From NCBI GenBank assembly GCA_047967505.1, contig CM106538.1: a stretch of DNA of 64,000 nt; one strand, written 5' to 3'. This document shows positions 47,607 through 58,460 of the stretch, in pieces. A model generated the notes under the pieces. The model was not told where the DNA came from. It saw only the letters and a program-made list of their open reading frames with translations, and made no database searches. Position 1 is the first letter of the stretch; each line of letters opens with the position of its first letter. The position numbers were made by a program, and so were the translations under genes. The stretch comes from Dipteris shenzhenensis (taxonomy: Eukaryota; Polypodiophyta; Polypodiopsida; Gleicheniales).

Positions 47607-48746
47607 TCAAGGTGGTCGAGCATAGAAGAATTTAAGGCGATACTCATTGGTGCATCTGGGTTTCATCATGCCATCAACATCCTCAAGCTGATAGGTTCCA
47701 TTTGTGAACTTCTCTTTGACTCGATATGGTCCCTCCCATCGACCAATAAACTTTTTGTCTAGCCGCTTGTCCAGACGGCTATCAAATCTCATGACCAAAT
47801 CTCCTTTTACAATATCTTTCTTCTTGCGTAGTTTGGTGTCAAAACAGGCCTTGCACCTTTTTTAAGAAGCTTCCAAGTGTTGTAAGGCCTGTAATCTACA
47901 TTCATCCAAGGCTTCTAGTTGTACCAAGCATTGAGCATAGGCATCCTCCTGTCTTCTTTTCTTGCAACAGCAATGCGAAGACTATGTATCTCCAATTCAA
48001 TGGGCAAAATGGCTTCTATTCCATATACTAGTTGGAATGGTGTAAACCCAATAGCTAGCTTGTGTGTGGTTTTGTAAGACCATGAAACTTCTACCAAGTG
48101 CCTATCCCAATGCCTTTTCTTGGTGTCTACAAGCTTTCCCATTGAATTGCACAACAATCCATTTGTTTTCTTAGCCAAGCCATTACATTGGGGATAGTAC
48201 ACCACATCTTCAATAAGTTCATTTCTAAAAGAGGTTCCTCCATCAGTGAGAATTTCCAAAGGACAGCCAAAGTGTAAACAAATTTGATCAAAGAGAAATT
48301 TTGCAACTGTGCTTGCCTTGCTGTTGACTATGGCCTTGGCCTCTACCCACCGAGTCGCATAATCTGTGGCCACCAATAAATAATGCTTGCCCTAAGATGA
48401 CGAGGAAGTGGTCCCACAAAGTCCAACCCCCACCTCTCAAATGGTCCATATATGCTATAATAGGCTTCAAGGGCCCAGGAATCAACTGTCGCCTTCCAAA
48501 ATTTTGGCATACTTTACAACTTCGACACCATTCATATACATCCTTATGGAGGCATGGCCAAAAGTAACCTACATTAAGAATTCTCCTAGCTGTGCTCGTT
48601 GAAGGAAAATGACCGGAGCATTCATGACACATTTGTAGGATTCTCCTAGTCTCCATGGGATGGAGCACCCGACGGAGCACCTTATCTTTTCCTAATTTAT
48701 AAAGAATGTCATCAACAATAGTATAGGGACAAGCCTTCCTTACCAA
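47607..48746 (-). pseudogene. Tat-like integrase
   Basis: The zinc finger is CHECSGHFPSTSTARRIL...YFWP...WCRSCKVCQNF (H-H-C-C). The core, after a frame change near 48380, shows LDFVGPLP (first Asp), TDYATRWVEAKA, ILTDGGTSFRNELI (second Asp) and QCNGLAKKTNGLL, where the catalytic Glu is replaced by Lys. FQLVYGIEAILPIE and the C-terminal GRWEGPYRVKEKFTNGTYQL with NEYRLKFFY complete it. The D-D-K state means the enzyme is inactive even apart from the frame breaks. Confidence 0.87.
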
Positions 48747-48773
48747 TCTTTGCTTCTATTGTGGAGTTAACCC

Positions 48774-49420
48774 TCAAGAAAACATGCCTTCTTCCACATA
48801 TTGCTGAACATCTTCCAGTTCTTGCCATCCAATGTCTACCAAAGAAACCTCCCCCCGGTCTAGTACTACAATGGCTTTAGTAGCTAACTCGTCTGCCCTT
48901 TGATTTTCTTTTTTGTTTATATGAACAAACTTGCAAAAATCAAATTGACTACATAGTGCCATAGCCTTTTCATTAAGCTACTTCAAATGAGGACTTCTTG
49001 TCTTGTAATGCCCTTGCATTTGCTTTATAATAAGCTGACAATCTCCTCTTACTTCCAATTCTTTAACTTGACTTTGAAGACAACCCTCCAAACCAAGAAT
49101 CAAAGCATTATACTTAGTTGCATTGTTAGTTGTGATACTTGGAAGCTCTTGTCCTCTTGCCCATACTTCTTGACCTCCCTTCAGGATTCATCAAGACCAT
49201 CCCCCCAACTCCTTGTTGGTGTGAAGGACTAAAAGCTCCATCAAAATACAAGACAAAAGCTGTTGGTGGTGTCTCCCTTTCATCTTTAATGTTCTCCTTA
49301 CATTTCTTTTCTTCTCCTAGATCCTCCCGTCTTGTGAGCAAATCTACCATAGTGGACCTAGTGGTATTTTCAGTGTGACAAAAGAGAAAGAGAACTCTTG
49401 AAGCTCTGACAACCATTTTG
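48774..49420 (-). pseudogene. Tat-like second RNase H (archaeal type)
   Basis: ALYFDGAFSPSHQQGVGGMV-like residues (VLYFDGAFS) provide the first Asp of the fold. Further on, in another frame, ELEVRGDCQLIIKQMQGHYK and, after a stop, ALCSQFDFCKFVHINKKENQ and RADELATKA give the later strands and the final Asp of an RNase H. The domain sits between the first RNase H and integrase, as in Tat elements. It is spread over at least three frames and has lost function. Confidence 0.75.
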
Positions 49421-50130
49421 CAAATCTCCCCCCAGGATTAGGCTTGCAAACTAGATATGCTAATACAAACTGAGAGGTAAGGAAGAAAAATGGTCGAGGT
49501 AATAAACAGGAGCGAAACTTTCTGACTAAAAACACTAAAGAGAGAGCTTGCTGCTCCATTTCTTCATACCTTGTTTCCACCTCTGTAAGTTGTCGGCTGG
49601 CATAATAGATGGGTTGCATTCCACCTGCCTCTCCTTTTTGTAGCAATACAGCACCAACTTAATGCAAAGATACAATTGGATTTACATAAAAATCTTGAGA
49701 CCAATCAGGGGGCTTCAATATTGGGCCCTTACTCATGGCCTCCTTAAGTTGCTGAAAAGACTCTTGTTGCTCCACACCCCATTGGAAAGAAACTCCTTTT
49801 CTTGTCAACAAGTTCATGGGATGCACTAAATCTGTGAAATCATCACAAAAGTGTTGATAATACTTGCTCTTTCCTAGAATTCTATGAACACTAGTGACAC
49901 TCTCAGGACTTGGCAATGCCAAGATTCCTTGAACCTTGTCAGGATCCATTTGCAAGCCTTCTTCAGACACAATATGCCCCAACAAGCCTACTTTTTTTAA
50001 AGCCAAATGACACTTGCTAGGATTTAGACACACTTTTGCTTCATCAATCCTAGTAGCTAAGGCCATCTTTAACTTCTCCATGTGATCTATGCGCCGAGAA
50101 AAAATGCAAAAATCATCCAAAAACACCCTG
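49344..50130 (-). pseudogene. Tat-like RT end and first RNase H
   Basis: The sequence reads RVFLDDFCIFSRRIDHMEKL (the DD of the polymerase site), CLNPSKCHLALKKVGLLGHI, then VHRILGKSKYYQHFCDDF and QQESFQQLKEAM, the usual connection to RNase H. A frame change near 49650 leads to MQPIYYASRQLTEVETRYEE and EQQALSLVFLVRKFRSCLLP, the first RNase H (its E and following residues), ending with PGGRFAKWLSELQEF. Only the C-terminal third of RT is present. A matching N-terminal RT part of the same family lies at 56130-56890 on the other strand. Confidence 0.87.
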
Positions 50131-50274
50131 GAGAGACTCTTTTTTTTGGGGGGGGGGAATGAAAGCATTTTCAACGTAGCATTTGTCTCTCTCTCATTAA
50201 TCTCAAAGGCCCCAAAATGAGCTCCATTTTTTTCTAATACCAGCCCTTATTTCTGACCCCTAGTGTGGTGCCTT

Positions 50275-50276
<2 letters not shown>
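50131..50276. other. Junction between gypsy remnant and LTR-like repeat
   Basis: A short poly-G run (GGGGGGGGG near 50150) and non-coding sequence, with no feature recognised. Confidence 0.4.
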
Positions 50277-50332
<56 letters not shown>

Positions 50333-50338
50333 CCCCTC

Positions 50339-50386
<48 letters not shown>

Positions 50387-50522
50387 GCTCCAGGTCCATC
50401 ATTAATTTTCTCTTCTTGAACCAAGTTTCTAGCTAGCATTTGAAATCACTCTTTAAGTACTAAGTGCTCAGATTTTGTGAATTGAATATTGAAGCTGTAT
50501 TTAAGTTCGAGAAAGGTTTTAA
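50240..50522 (+). repeat. LTR-like repeat, left (truncated) copy
   Basis: It shares CCTTATTTCTG..CCTAGTGTGG, the CT run, TGAACCAAGTTTC and AGCTAGCAT with 52441-52648. Just after it, TGGTACCAAAGC (50524-50535) resembles a decayed tRNA-Met primer site (TGGTATCAGAGC), so this may be the end of a 5' LTR. The front is missing because the gypsy remnant abuts it. Confidence 0.45.
50277..50386. repeat. (CT)n microsatellite
   Basis: Nearly uninterrupted CT dinucleotides run for about 110 bases, with one C-rich break (CCCCCCTCCCC) near 50331-50341. Confidence 0.97.
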
Positions 50523-50535
50523 TGGTACCAAAGCA

Positions 50536-52062
50536 TGGAAGCATCATCTTTTATGGTGATGATGACAATCCCAACATGAAAGACTGGAAGAGATTTGCTG
50601 CAATCCAGAGAAAGAACCTCCTTAATGAAGCTTAACAACCCATTCTCATTTCCTCCAATTGCCCTTTGTGTTACCCTTCTCGCTTATCGGGTCGATCCCA
50701 GATTCTTTTTTCGGCCATATGCACGCACCAATGTATCGAGAGCTTTTCGGCAGCAAAGAAAAAAAACTAAACTTTAAACGATCACGAAAATAGTCATTCA
50801 TTCAAAAAAAGCTCGAAAACCCGTAGCCCAAATCATGCACTAAGGTCCTTAAGCAATCATAATTGAGTTACATATCATGACTTATATGTTGATGGAATGA
50901 ACTAGCTAAGGGGATGCAATCAGCCCTAGCATGTTGGCAGGATCCACCTAGGCTAAGCTACCCAATCAGTTTTATGTGATCGGCCACCAAAAGCAAGAGG
51001 ATTCCAATTTTTTGATGGCCTCAAATCGTGGTGTTTTGATGCAAGACTTATTTCTCTATTAGCCCATCATAGCAATGGCTTATTATGTTCATTCCTACTC
51101 AAAGTTTTGGTTCAAAAATAATGAAAGATTGTTTTGAGCCCTTGTGAAAATTCGAGGCATTGCTTATGGAATATGTTTTCTTAAAAAAGCAAGATGGGTG
51201 GTTGGGACCTTATCCTCCACAAGTAACCTTGCTTATGGAACATGTTTTGTCTAACAAAGCGAGATTGGTGGTTGGGACCATATCCTCCACCAATAACCTT
51301 GCAACCTAGAGATCAAACGAGTTGTATTTGTGATATGGAGATAGAGCAATATGATGATATTACATCAGAGTTTTCTTATGATAGTGGACAAGAATCCCCC
51401 ACATACCATAAAGTCATAGCATGGCTCGACTCATGGGAACCTCCATGATGTTTGAACTAAGTTTTGGGGAATCTACCCCAACAAAGTTTTGGGGAAGTAT
51501 ACCAAAAGGCTAAGTACATTAATGCTTATTAATTACTTTTTGCCCTAGTCCTTGTGTGTGTTGTCTCTCCTGATTGTTTCAAGAATATAGGATATTTAGA
51601 GTTTAAACATGATCTGAAAAGTTTATTTTAAGTCCAAGGCTTCAATTAAGAGGGTGTGAAATCAATTTTCACATAGTTATTGTTTCGAGTTATATTATCT
51701 CAAGCTCTAAAGATTTCAGTTATAATAACTCAATTATATTATTTCTAATATGGAACCAATTTCTTCTATTTAGTCAAGATCATGGACTTGTAGTTTTGCC
51801 ATTACAAAGAATCTTCTCCATTGGGCACAACTAATTAGAAGTCTACAAGGTGTTGCAAAAATGTACTTCTTCCAAAAAATAAAGAGAAATCTTCTATTTT
51901 TGACTCTGGCCAGAGAGAGTTGACTTTGGTCAACTAGAACAAGTTTCATTTTCCTTTGTTTTACATTAGTTAGTGTGCATCGTGGGGATGCCCACAAGGG
52001 AGTAGCATTAGTCCAAGAACTAGAATGCATGCATTAGCTAAGCTTTAATGGCTTAAAGCATG
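50536..52062 (+). other. Internal region between LTR-like repeats, no clear gene
   Basis: Short coding-like stretches occur (NPNMKDWKRFAAIQRKN near 50570; a 68-codon + frame at 51242-51448) but no enzyme domain. A 69-bp tandem duplication lies at 51162-51300. A gag remnant of a small LTR element is possible but not shown. Confidence 0.4.
51162..51300. repeat. 69-bp tandem duplication
   Basis: GCTTATGGAATATGTTTTC (51162) and GCTTATGGAACATGTTTTG (51231) start two successive copies that both contain GGTGGTTGGGACC and TATCCTCCAC and end in AACCTT. Confidence 0.85.
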
Positions 52063-52063
52063 T

Positions 52064-53599
<1,536 letters not shown>

Positions 53600-54450
53600 T
53601 AGGTAAAAATCTAGTCATCTTTGTCAATGAATATACTCAATGAATATACTATAGCCCATATGGAATCATGACCCTTGTGCATTTGTGGTAAACCTGTGAT
53701 AAAATCCAATGGATTTTCAAGGGCTATATTAACCCCATGCTTTGAATGCGTTCAGCCTTGGTCACTTGACAAGGAAAGTATGTTTCACAAGAGATAGAGT
53801 CTCGTGTACGCTAGGATGTCTTGCACTAGGTGCATCATGACACTCCTAGAGAAGCTTAGATTGAAGATTCGACACATTCGGTACACAAATTTTATCATTT
53901 TGGAACAACCCCCCATTTCGAATCATGAATTGATTAACCTCCTACTGCTTGTATAGTAGGTAGCATAATCCCTGAGACTTTGTCAATCATTGAGCTCCCA
54001 TCCTGGACTTTTGTCAATATTGACTGAAATGACTATTAGTCGTGCAAAGCCCTCTCAAGGATTGAAATAGGTTAGAGGATATCTCAATAAATGATAGAGC
54101 ATTTACAAACTTGATCTGACTTAAAGCATCAACCACACTATTTAAGGAAACTTTACGATTTGCATTAGCTCAACCCATCTATCCTTTCTTTCCCTAAGTC
54201 CAAACCATCACAAACATACTTATTTGACTGATGAGTGATTAGGAAATATAACAAACTTAGAACCATAGACATAGTGTCTCCAAACCTTGAGATCATACAC
54301 TATAGCATAAAATTCTTTTTCCATTGTGGCTAGCGATATTGATTGTCATCCATCTTTTTACTTTCAAAAGCTACAGGTCTACCCTCTTGGAATAATGCTG
54401 CCTGAATCATATAAACACTCACACTGGCCTCTAAAACATAAGGCCGAGTA
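53600..54450 (-). pseudogene. Ty3/gypsy fragment: RNase H to start of integrase
   Basis: On the minus strand, starting at about 54450: DPTRPYVLEASVSVYMIQAA, FQEGRPVAFESKKM and, in the next frame, EKEFYAIVYDLKVWRHYVYG, a gypsy RNase H. Further on IMIRNGGLFQNDKICVPN and HPSVHETLSLVKHTF correspond to the integrase zinc-finger region. After a deletion LENPLDFITGLPQMHKGHDS and IWAIV match the start of the integrase core. It is a different gypsy family from the Tat-like remnant (RPVAFESKKM type, with DFITGLP). It is fused at its 5' side to a Copia-A fragment. Confidence 0.75.
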
Positions 54451-54766
54451 GGATCAAGCAGTGCAACCAAGTCCCAACTCTTGTTCTTCATGAGCGAACT
54501 CATCTCTGATTGCACAGCATGCTCCCACTTGCATTGATCGGCATGCATCATAGTCTCTCTGTAGTAGGAAGGCTCCCCGCAATCAGTAAGCATCACATAG
54601 TTTGTCCGTGGAACAAGTCTCTCAAGTGGTCTAGACACTCTACCAGATCTCCTCATGGGCATTTCAGCTTGCTGTCCTACTAGCATATCAGCCTCATTTG
54701 GCTCATCATTTCCACCAATACATGATCCATCATCTGCCCTTGATTGTGTACCTATGGGAGAACCTG
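54450..54766 (-). pseudogene. Inverted Copia-A fragment (linker before RT)
   Basis: The minus strand reads VGQQAEMPMRRSGRVSRP, NYVMLTDCGEPSYYRE and SEMSSLMKNKSWDLVAL, nearly the same as residues coded at 17740-17960 in Copia-A. It ends exactly where the + strand fragment at 54767 takes up the next part of the same protein. It is also fused in frame to the gypsy RNase H on its other side, making one open frame of 118 codons (54686-54330). Confidence 0.88.
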
Positions 54767-55985
54767 GTGCAAAGAAATCATTGCCATGTAAATGGGTCTA
54801 CAAGATGAAGGTCACAGGTGGTGATGTGCCTAAGTACAAGGCTCGTTTAGTTGCTAAAGGTTTCAAGCAAGAGAGGGTGTAGACTTTGATTATATCTTCT
54901 CTCCGATTGTGAAGATGACCACACTTAGATGCGTACTTAAACTTGTGGCAGTAGAGGATATGGAGCTTATGCAGATGGATGTCAATAGAGCTTTCTTGCA
55001 TGGGGATATGCATGAGGAAATTTACATGGTACAGCCGGAATGATTTGAAAAAAATGGCAAAGAATATTTGGTTTGCAAGCTGAAAAAGAGTCTCTATGGC
55101 CTTAAGCAAGCGCATAGAGAATGGTATCAGAAGTTTGATGCTTTCATTCGGTCCCAGGGTTTCAGAAGAAGTAAGATTGATCACTACCTCTACACTAAAA
55201 GGGCTAAGGATAATAGCATGATACTCTTGGCACTTTATGTGGATAATATGTTATTGGCTAGCGAGAACACTTATGAGCTGGATGCATTGAAGGCCAAGTT
55301 GCATGAGGCCTTTGACATGAAGGATTTGGGAACTATAGGTCATATTCTTGGTATGCACACCATGCATGACCAGAGTAGGAAACTCCTTCGGCTTTTACAG
55401 AAGGAGTATGTTACAACAATGTTGTAGCATTTCAATATGGAGGGGGGAAGGCAATAAATACTCCATTTCCTCCATATGTGAAACTAAGTCAGGCAGATAG
55501 TCCCAAATCAGATGAGGAGAGGGCCATGATGGCCAAGGTTCCTTATGCATCAATGGTTGGGGTTCTTATGTATGCTATCATAGCATACATAAGACCGGAC
55601 ACTGCATTTGCAGTGGGAGTTGTTAGTCGATATATGGCTAATACAAGAAAGAGGTATTGGGAGGCAGTTAAGTGCATTATGAGGTACATGAAGGGTTCCA
55701 AGGAGATGTGCATCTGCTTTGAAAGAGGAGATATGCATGTTCTTAGGTACACAGATTCAGATTATGCAGGGCATGTGGATAGTAGGAAATCCACTTCTAG
55801 TTATGTGTTCACCTTTGCAGGTGGTGCACTATCGTCGATGTCTTGCGCACAGAAGTGTGTTGCTTTGTCTACCACAGAGGCTCAGTATGTTGCAGCCACA
55901 AAGCATTGCGAGGAGGCTATATGGCTTGATCGGCTAGTGGGAGATTTGGGGATTCATACAGGTGTACCGACATTGCATAGTAAGA
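54767..55985 (+). pseudogene. Copia-A-type RT and RNase H fragment
   Basis: KKSLPCKWVYKMKVTGGD, ARLVAKGFKQE, MDVNRAFLHGDMHEEIYM, KSLYGLKQAHREWYQ and LALYVDNMLLASENTY follow the order of Copia-A RT. The polymerase motif is YVDN instead of YVDD, so a catalytic Asp is lost (GAT to AAT). Frame changes lie near 54885 and 55045, with a TAG at 55426. RNase H follows (STSSYVFTFAGGALSSMS and LSTTEAQYVAATKHCEEAIW, Glu of TEAEY changed to Gln). Similarity ends after LVGDLGIHTGVPTLHSKK near 55985. No LTR is attached. Confidence 0.9.
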
Positions 55986-56129
55986 AGAGATAGGGTGTAG
56001 CTCCGAGGAGTCCAACTCAGAGGGTAATGTGGAAGGAGTGGCGTTTGGTCTTTGTCTTGGTGCTAATCGAGATGAGTCAAGAAGGAACAAGGTGGTGGTG
56101 CAAGAAGACCCTGTAGAGACACTTCATGT

Positions 56130-56890
56130 CGAGGATGTGGAACACACTAAACGATGCCAATGCAATGAAGAGCTTCTTGGTGATTCTCTATCAAGGTAGT
56201 GAGAAGCTCCAGTACTTGGATATGTTAGATTATTTTCCATGTCTCTTTGTAACAAGCTATTCACAGGTTTGACTAGTCTCTCTTGTGGAGCACAAGATTG
56301 ATTTGAAGCTAGAAAGCAAGCCAGTTGTGCAACACTTAGGGCGATTGGGGGTGATCTAAGCTGAGGCACTAAAGAAAGAGGTAACACAACTACTTGAGGC
56401 AGGATTCATCTTTCCTATTGATGATTCAGAATGAATATCTCCTATACTTGTCACACTAAAGAAAGGAAATAAGTGACGGGTTTATGTGGACTTTCGTCCT
56501 TTGAATGCCTACACTAAGAGGGATCATTTTCCTTTGTCATTCCAAGATGAAATACTAGACCAAGTAGCATGGCATGAGATGTATTTTGTATGCAATGGGT
56601 ATTCTCGGTACTTTCAAATTTGTATTTGGGAGGAAGATCAAAAGAAAACATCATTTATCACACCTTGGGGAGTTTTTACTTATAGAGTCATGCCTTTTGG
56701 GTTGACCAATGCACGAGCTACATTTCAAAGGTTCATGAGTCAAGTGCTCGAGCCTTACTTGGGAAAGTTCATAAGGGTGTTTTTGGATGATTTTTGCATT
56801 TATTCTCGGTGCATAGATCACATGGAGAAGTTAAAGATGGCCTTAGCTAGGATTGATGAAGCAAAAGGGTGTCTAAATCCTAGCAAGTGT
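56130..56890 (+). pseudogene. Tat-like gypsy RT, N-terminal part
   Basis: The sequence reads EHKIDLKLESKPVVQHLGRL, ALKKEVTQLLEAGFIFPI, PILVTLKKGNK, VYVDFRPLNAYTKRDHFPL, KKTSFITPWGVFTYRVMPFG and LTNARATFQRFMSQVLEPYL, then RVFLDDFCIYSRCIDHMEKL (FLDD of the polymerase site), CLNPSKCH and an abrupt end near 56890. Stops after GVI, DDSE and GNK sit where Gln, Trp and Trp are expected. Its last 40 residues match the first 40 of the minus-strand remnant at 50130, so the two pieces come from one family. Confidence 0.88.
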
Positions 56891-57655
56891 CATAATCACT
56901 ATATTAGAGAATTTGGGAAAATCCCAATTCCCACGAAATAAAATATAGTCACTTTAAAAGTAAAATTTGATGTTTTTTATTGAAACATTAGCTCCATTGA
57001 GGACCATGCACAATACTTTCCCAATTCCTAGAAACCCAAGCAAAAATCTTCCGTATGTTGCTATGGCAAAAGGCCTTAATAGATGTGAACATGGCTCCAT
57101 GGCCAAAACATTTGTTGATTTGCTAGTGAAAGAAAGATGTTTGTTGTTTCGTATGCATCAAAACCACAAACAAAAGCCAATTTATAGATGTTGCATTAGG
57201 AAGATTCATTGGAGTAAATTAAATTGCAGTATTGATATATGCAATAGGATTGTTATTGATCTTTAACATCCATCATATAAATGTGGTCTTCAAAAACAAA
57301 ATTAAACTTGCAACAACTGTTAATTTTTATTTGGTATATTAGATGTATCAAATTAATGTCAAATGCATATGTTTCTATGTTGATAAATTGTAGTATTGAC
57401 ATATGCAATAGGATTATGGTAGAGCTTTGACATCCATCATATAAATGTGGTGTTCAAAAACACCGTTCCATCACAATTTCCATCACAATAGAGCTCATGA
57501 AACTCTCCATCACAATAGAGCTCATGAAACTCAGAGACATGGTCTTGATAAAAACCTTTTTTTTAATTGCTTTCTTGTACTAAATATAATCAAAACCATT
57601 GACACATAGCCAATTTTTCACCACATCGTTTAACATAATCATTAACAATTCCATA
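56891..57655. other. AT-rich spacer with small duplications
   Basis: A roughly 80-bp segment (TATGCAATAGGATT...ATAAATGTGGTCTTCAAAAAC) occurs near 57235-57300 and again near 57400-57465. A 29-bp unit, CCATCACAATAGAGCTCATG plus AAACTCT, is doubled at about 57478-57535. A 99-codon + frame (56967-57266) has no recognised domain. Confidence 0.6.
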
Positions 57656-58213
57656 CTAGTATTCATACTCACAAAGTAGCTCATCTCCAAAGGAGATATC
57701 CTTTATGGTTTGCATAGTAATGTAGCCATGGGCACTCAAATTTCCTTGTGACTTTTGAGCCCAAGGTGGTAGTTTAGGGATGTATACAAATATAACATTT
57801 GTTCTTTCTTTATAATACATTGAGCTATTTATATATCCAGCAATGTTTCTATACAATACATCTCCCACAATACATTTCACATCTGTCAATGGCTCAATGA
57901 ATGGATCTTCAAACATTCCATAAGTCTTCATCCTTGGGAAAAACTTGAGGAGAGATCTCCAAGTATCATAATCATACTTTGGACCATTATATACCATCAA
58001 ATCTTGTTTTTTCTTGATGCTCGTATGTACAAAAAGACCATATCCTACCCTAGGTATTGTTGATTTCTTTACTTCATATTGGATGCCATTCATTTCGAAC
58101 ACGTGCTCAATGGGTATGGGCAATTTATGTTTCCATAAGCCATTGGATTCAGGATCAAAATTTGTAATAAGATAGCTCTTCAACTTTTCAGGACAATCTG
58201 CAACACCTATCAT
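57656..58213 (-). CDS. SET-domain protein (putative protein lysine methyltransferase or a 3' exon of one)
   Basis: A 185-residue frame. Residues 48-79 hold a SET-N-like segment (VKKSTIPRVGYGLFVHTSI, then DLMVYNGP). Residues 122-131 read RNIAGYINSS, where canonical SET enzymes have R(F/Y)INH. Residues 171-183 read KDISFGDELLCEY, matching the C-terminal GEEL..Y motif with the Tyr at 183 and Asp for the first Glu. No pre-SET or post-SET cysteine cluster is seen. SET proteins transfer methyl from S-adenosylmethionine to lysines, usually on histones, but His-to-Ser at INH makes activity uncertain. The ATG lies just after possible splice acceptors (ATGATAG and GTTGCAG), so it may be a last exon. 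Splicing from the gene upstream does not keep the frame. It lies 250 bases downstream of the FCP1-like gene, on the same strand. Confidence 0.72.
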   Translation of the reverse strand: MIGVADCPEKLKSYLITNFDPESNGLWKHKLPIPIEHVFEMNGIQYEVKKSTIPRVGYGLFVHTSIKKKQDLMVYNGPKYDYDTWRSLLKFFPRMKTYGMFEDPFIEPLTDVKCIVGDVLYRNIAGYINSSMYYKERTNVIFVYIPKLPPWAQKSQGNLSAHGYITMQTIKDISFGDELLCEYEY

Positions 58214-58460
58214 ATGTTTAAAATCAAAGAATCATTCTTTTAGTGGAGGAATACAAACTCACATCACAAAGCACATAGCATTTTTTGGACAAGGTACTAA
58301 CTCAATGTCTATTAATTCTTTCACAAAACAAATTGGAACATAATGTTTTGCAAATTGAATCTAACCAAATAGTGTCCAAATATAAATCAGAATGTAGGTA
58401 CAAATGTTTTAGTTGAGCATTTGTGTCTACAACTCTAATTAACAAGATCACTCACATTCC
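58214..58460. other. AT-rich spacer, possibly intronic
   Basis: The minus strand has a strong donor-like AAT|GTGAGTGATC at 58455-58446, five bases after the stop of the upstream frame, and acceptor-like AG sites near 58204 and 58198. The phases tested do not connect the two frames, so I leave it as spacer. Confidence 0.4.

Larger units (their letters stand above)
47607..50130 (-). mobile_element. Ty3/gypsy remnant, Tat-like (two RNase H domains)
   Basis: Minus-strand order is partial reverse transcriptase, RNase H, a second RNase H-like domain, and integrase with zinc finger and C-terminal end. Integrase after RNase H is the gypsy order. The second, archaeal-type RNase H is the published hallmark of the plant Tat lineage. 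The 5' part (GAG, protease, start of RT) is missing: homology begins at FLDDFCIFSRRIDHMEKL near 50130, where a G-run and unrelated DNA lie. Several stops and frame changes make it dead. Confidence 0.87.

Noticed and set aside
54330-54686. 118-codon chimeric ORF as a real new gene
   Set aside because: Its two halves are recognisable fragments of copia and gypsy polyproteins joined by rearrangement. The open frame is coincidental, with no start context.
58198-58456. A single spliced gene joining the FCP1-like and SET frames
   Set aside because: The donor GTGAGT is strong, but an in-frame TAG precedes it and none of the acceptors tested restores the SET frame.
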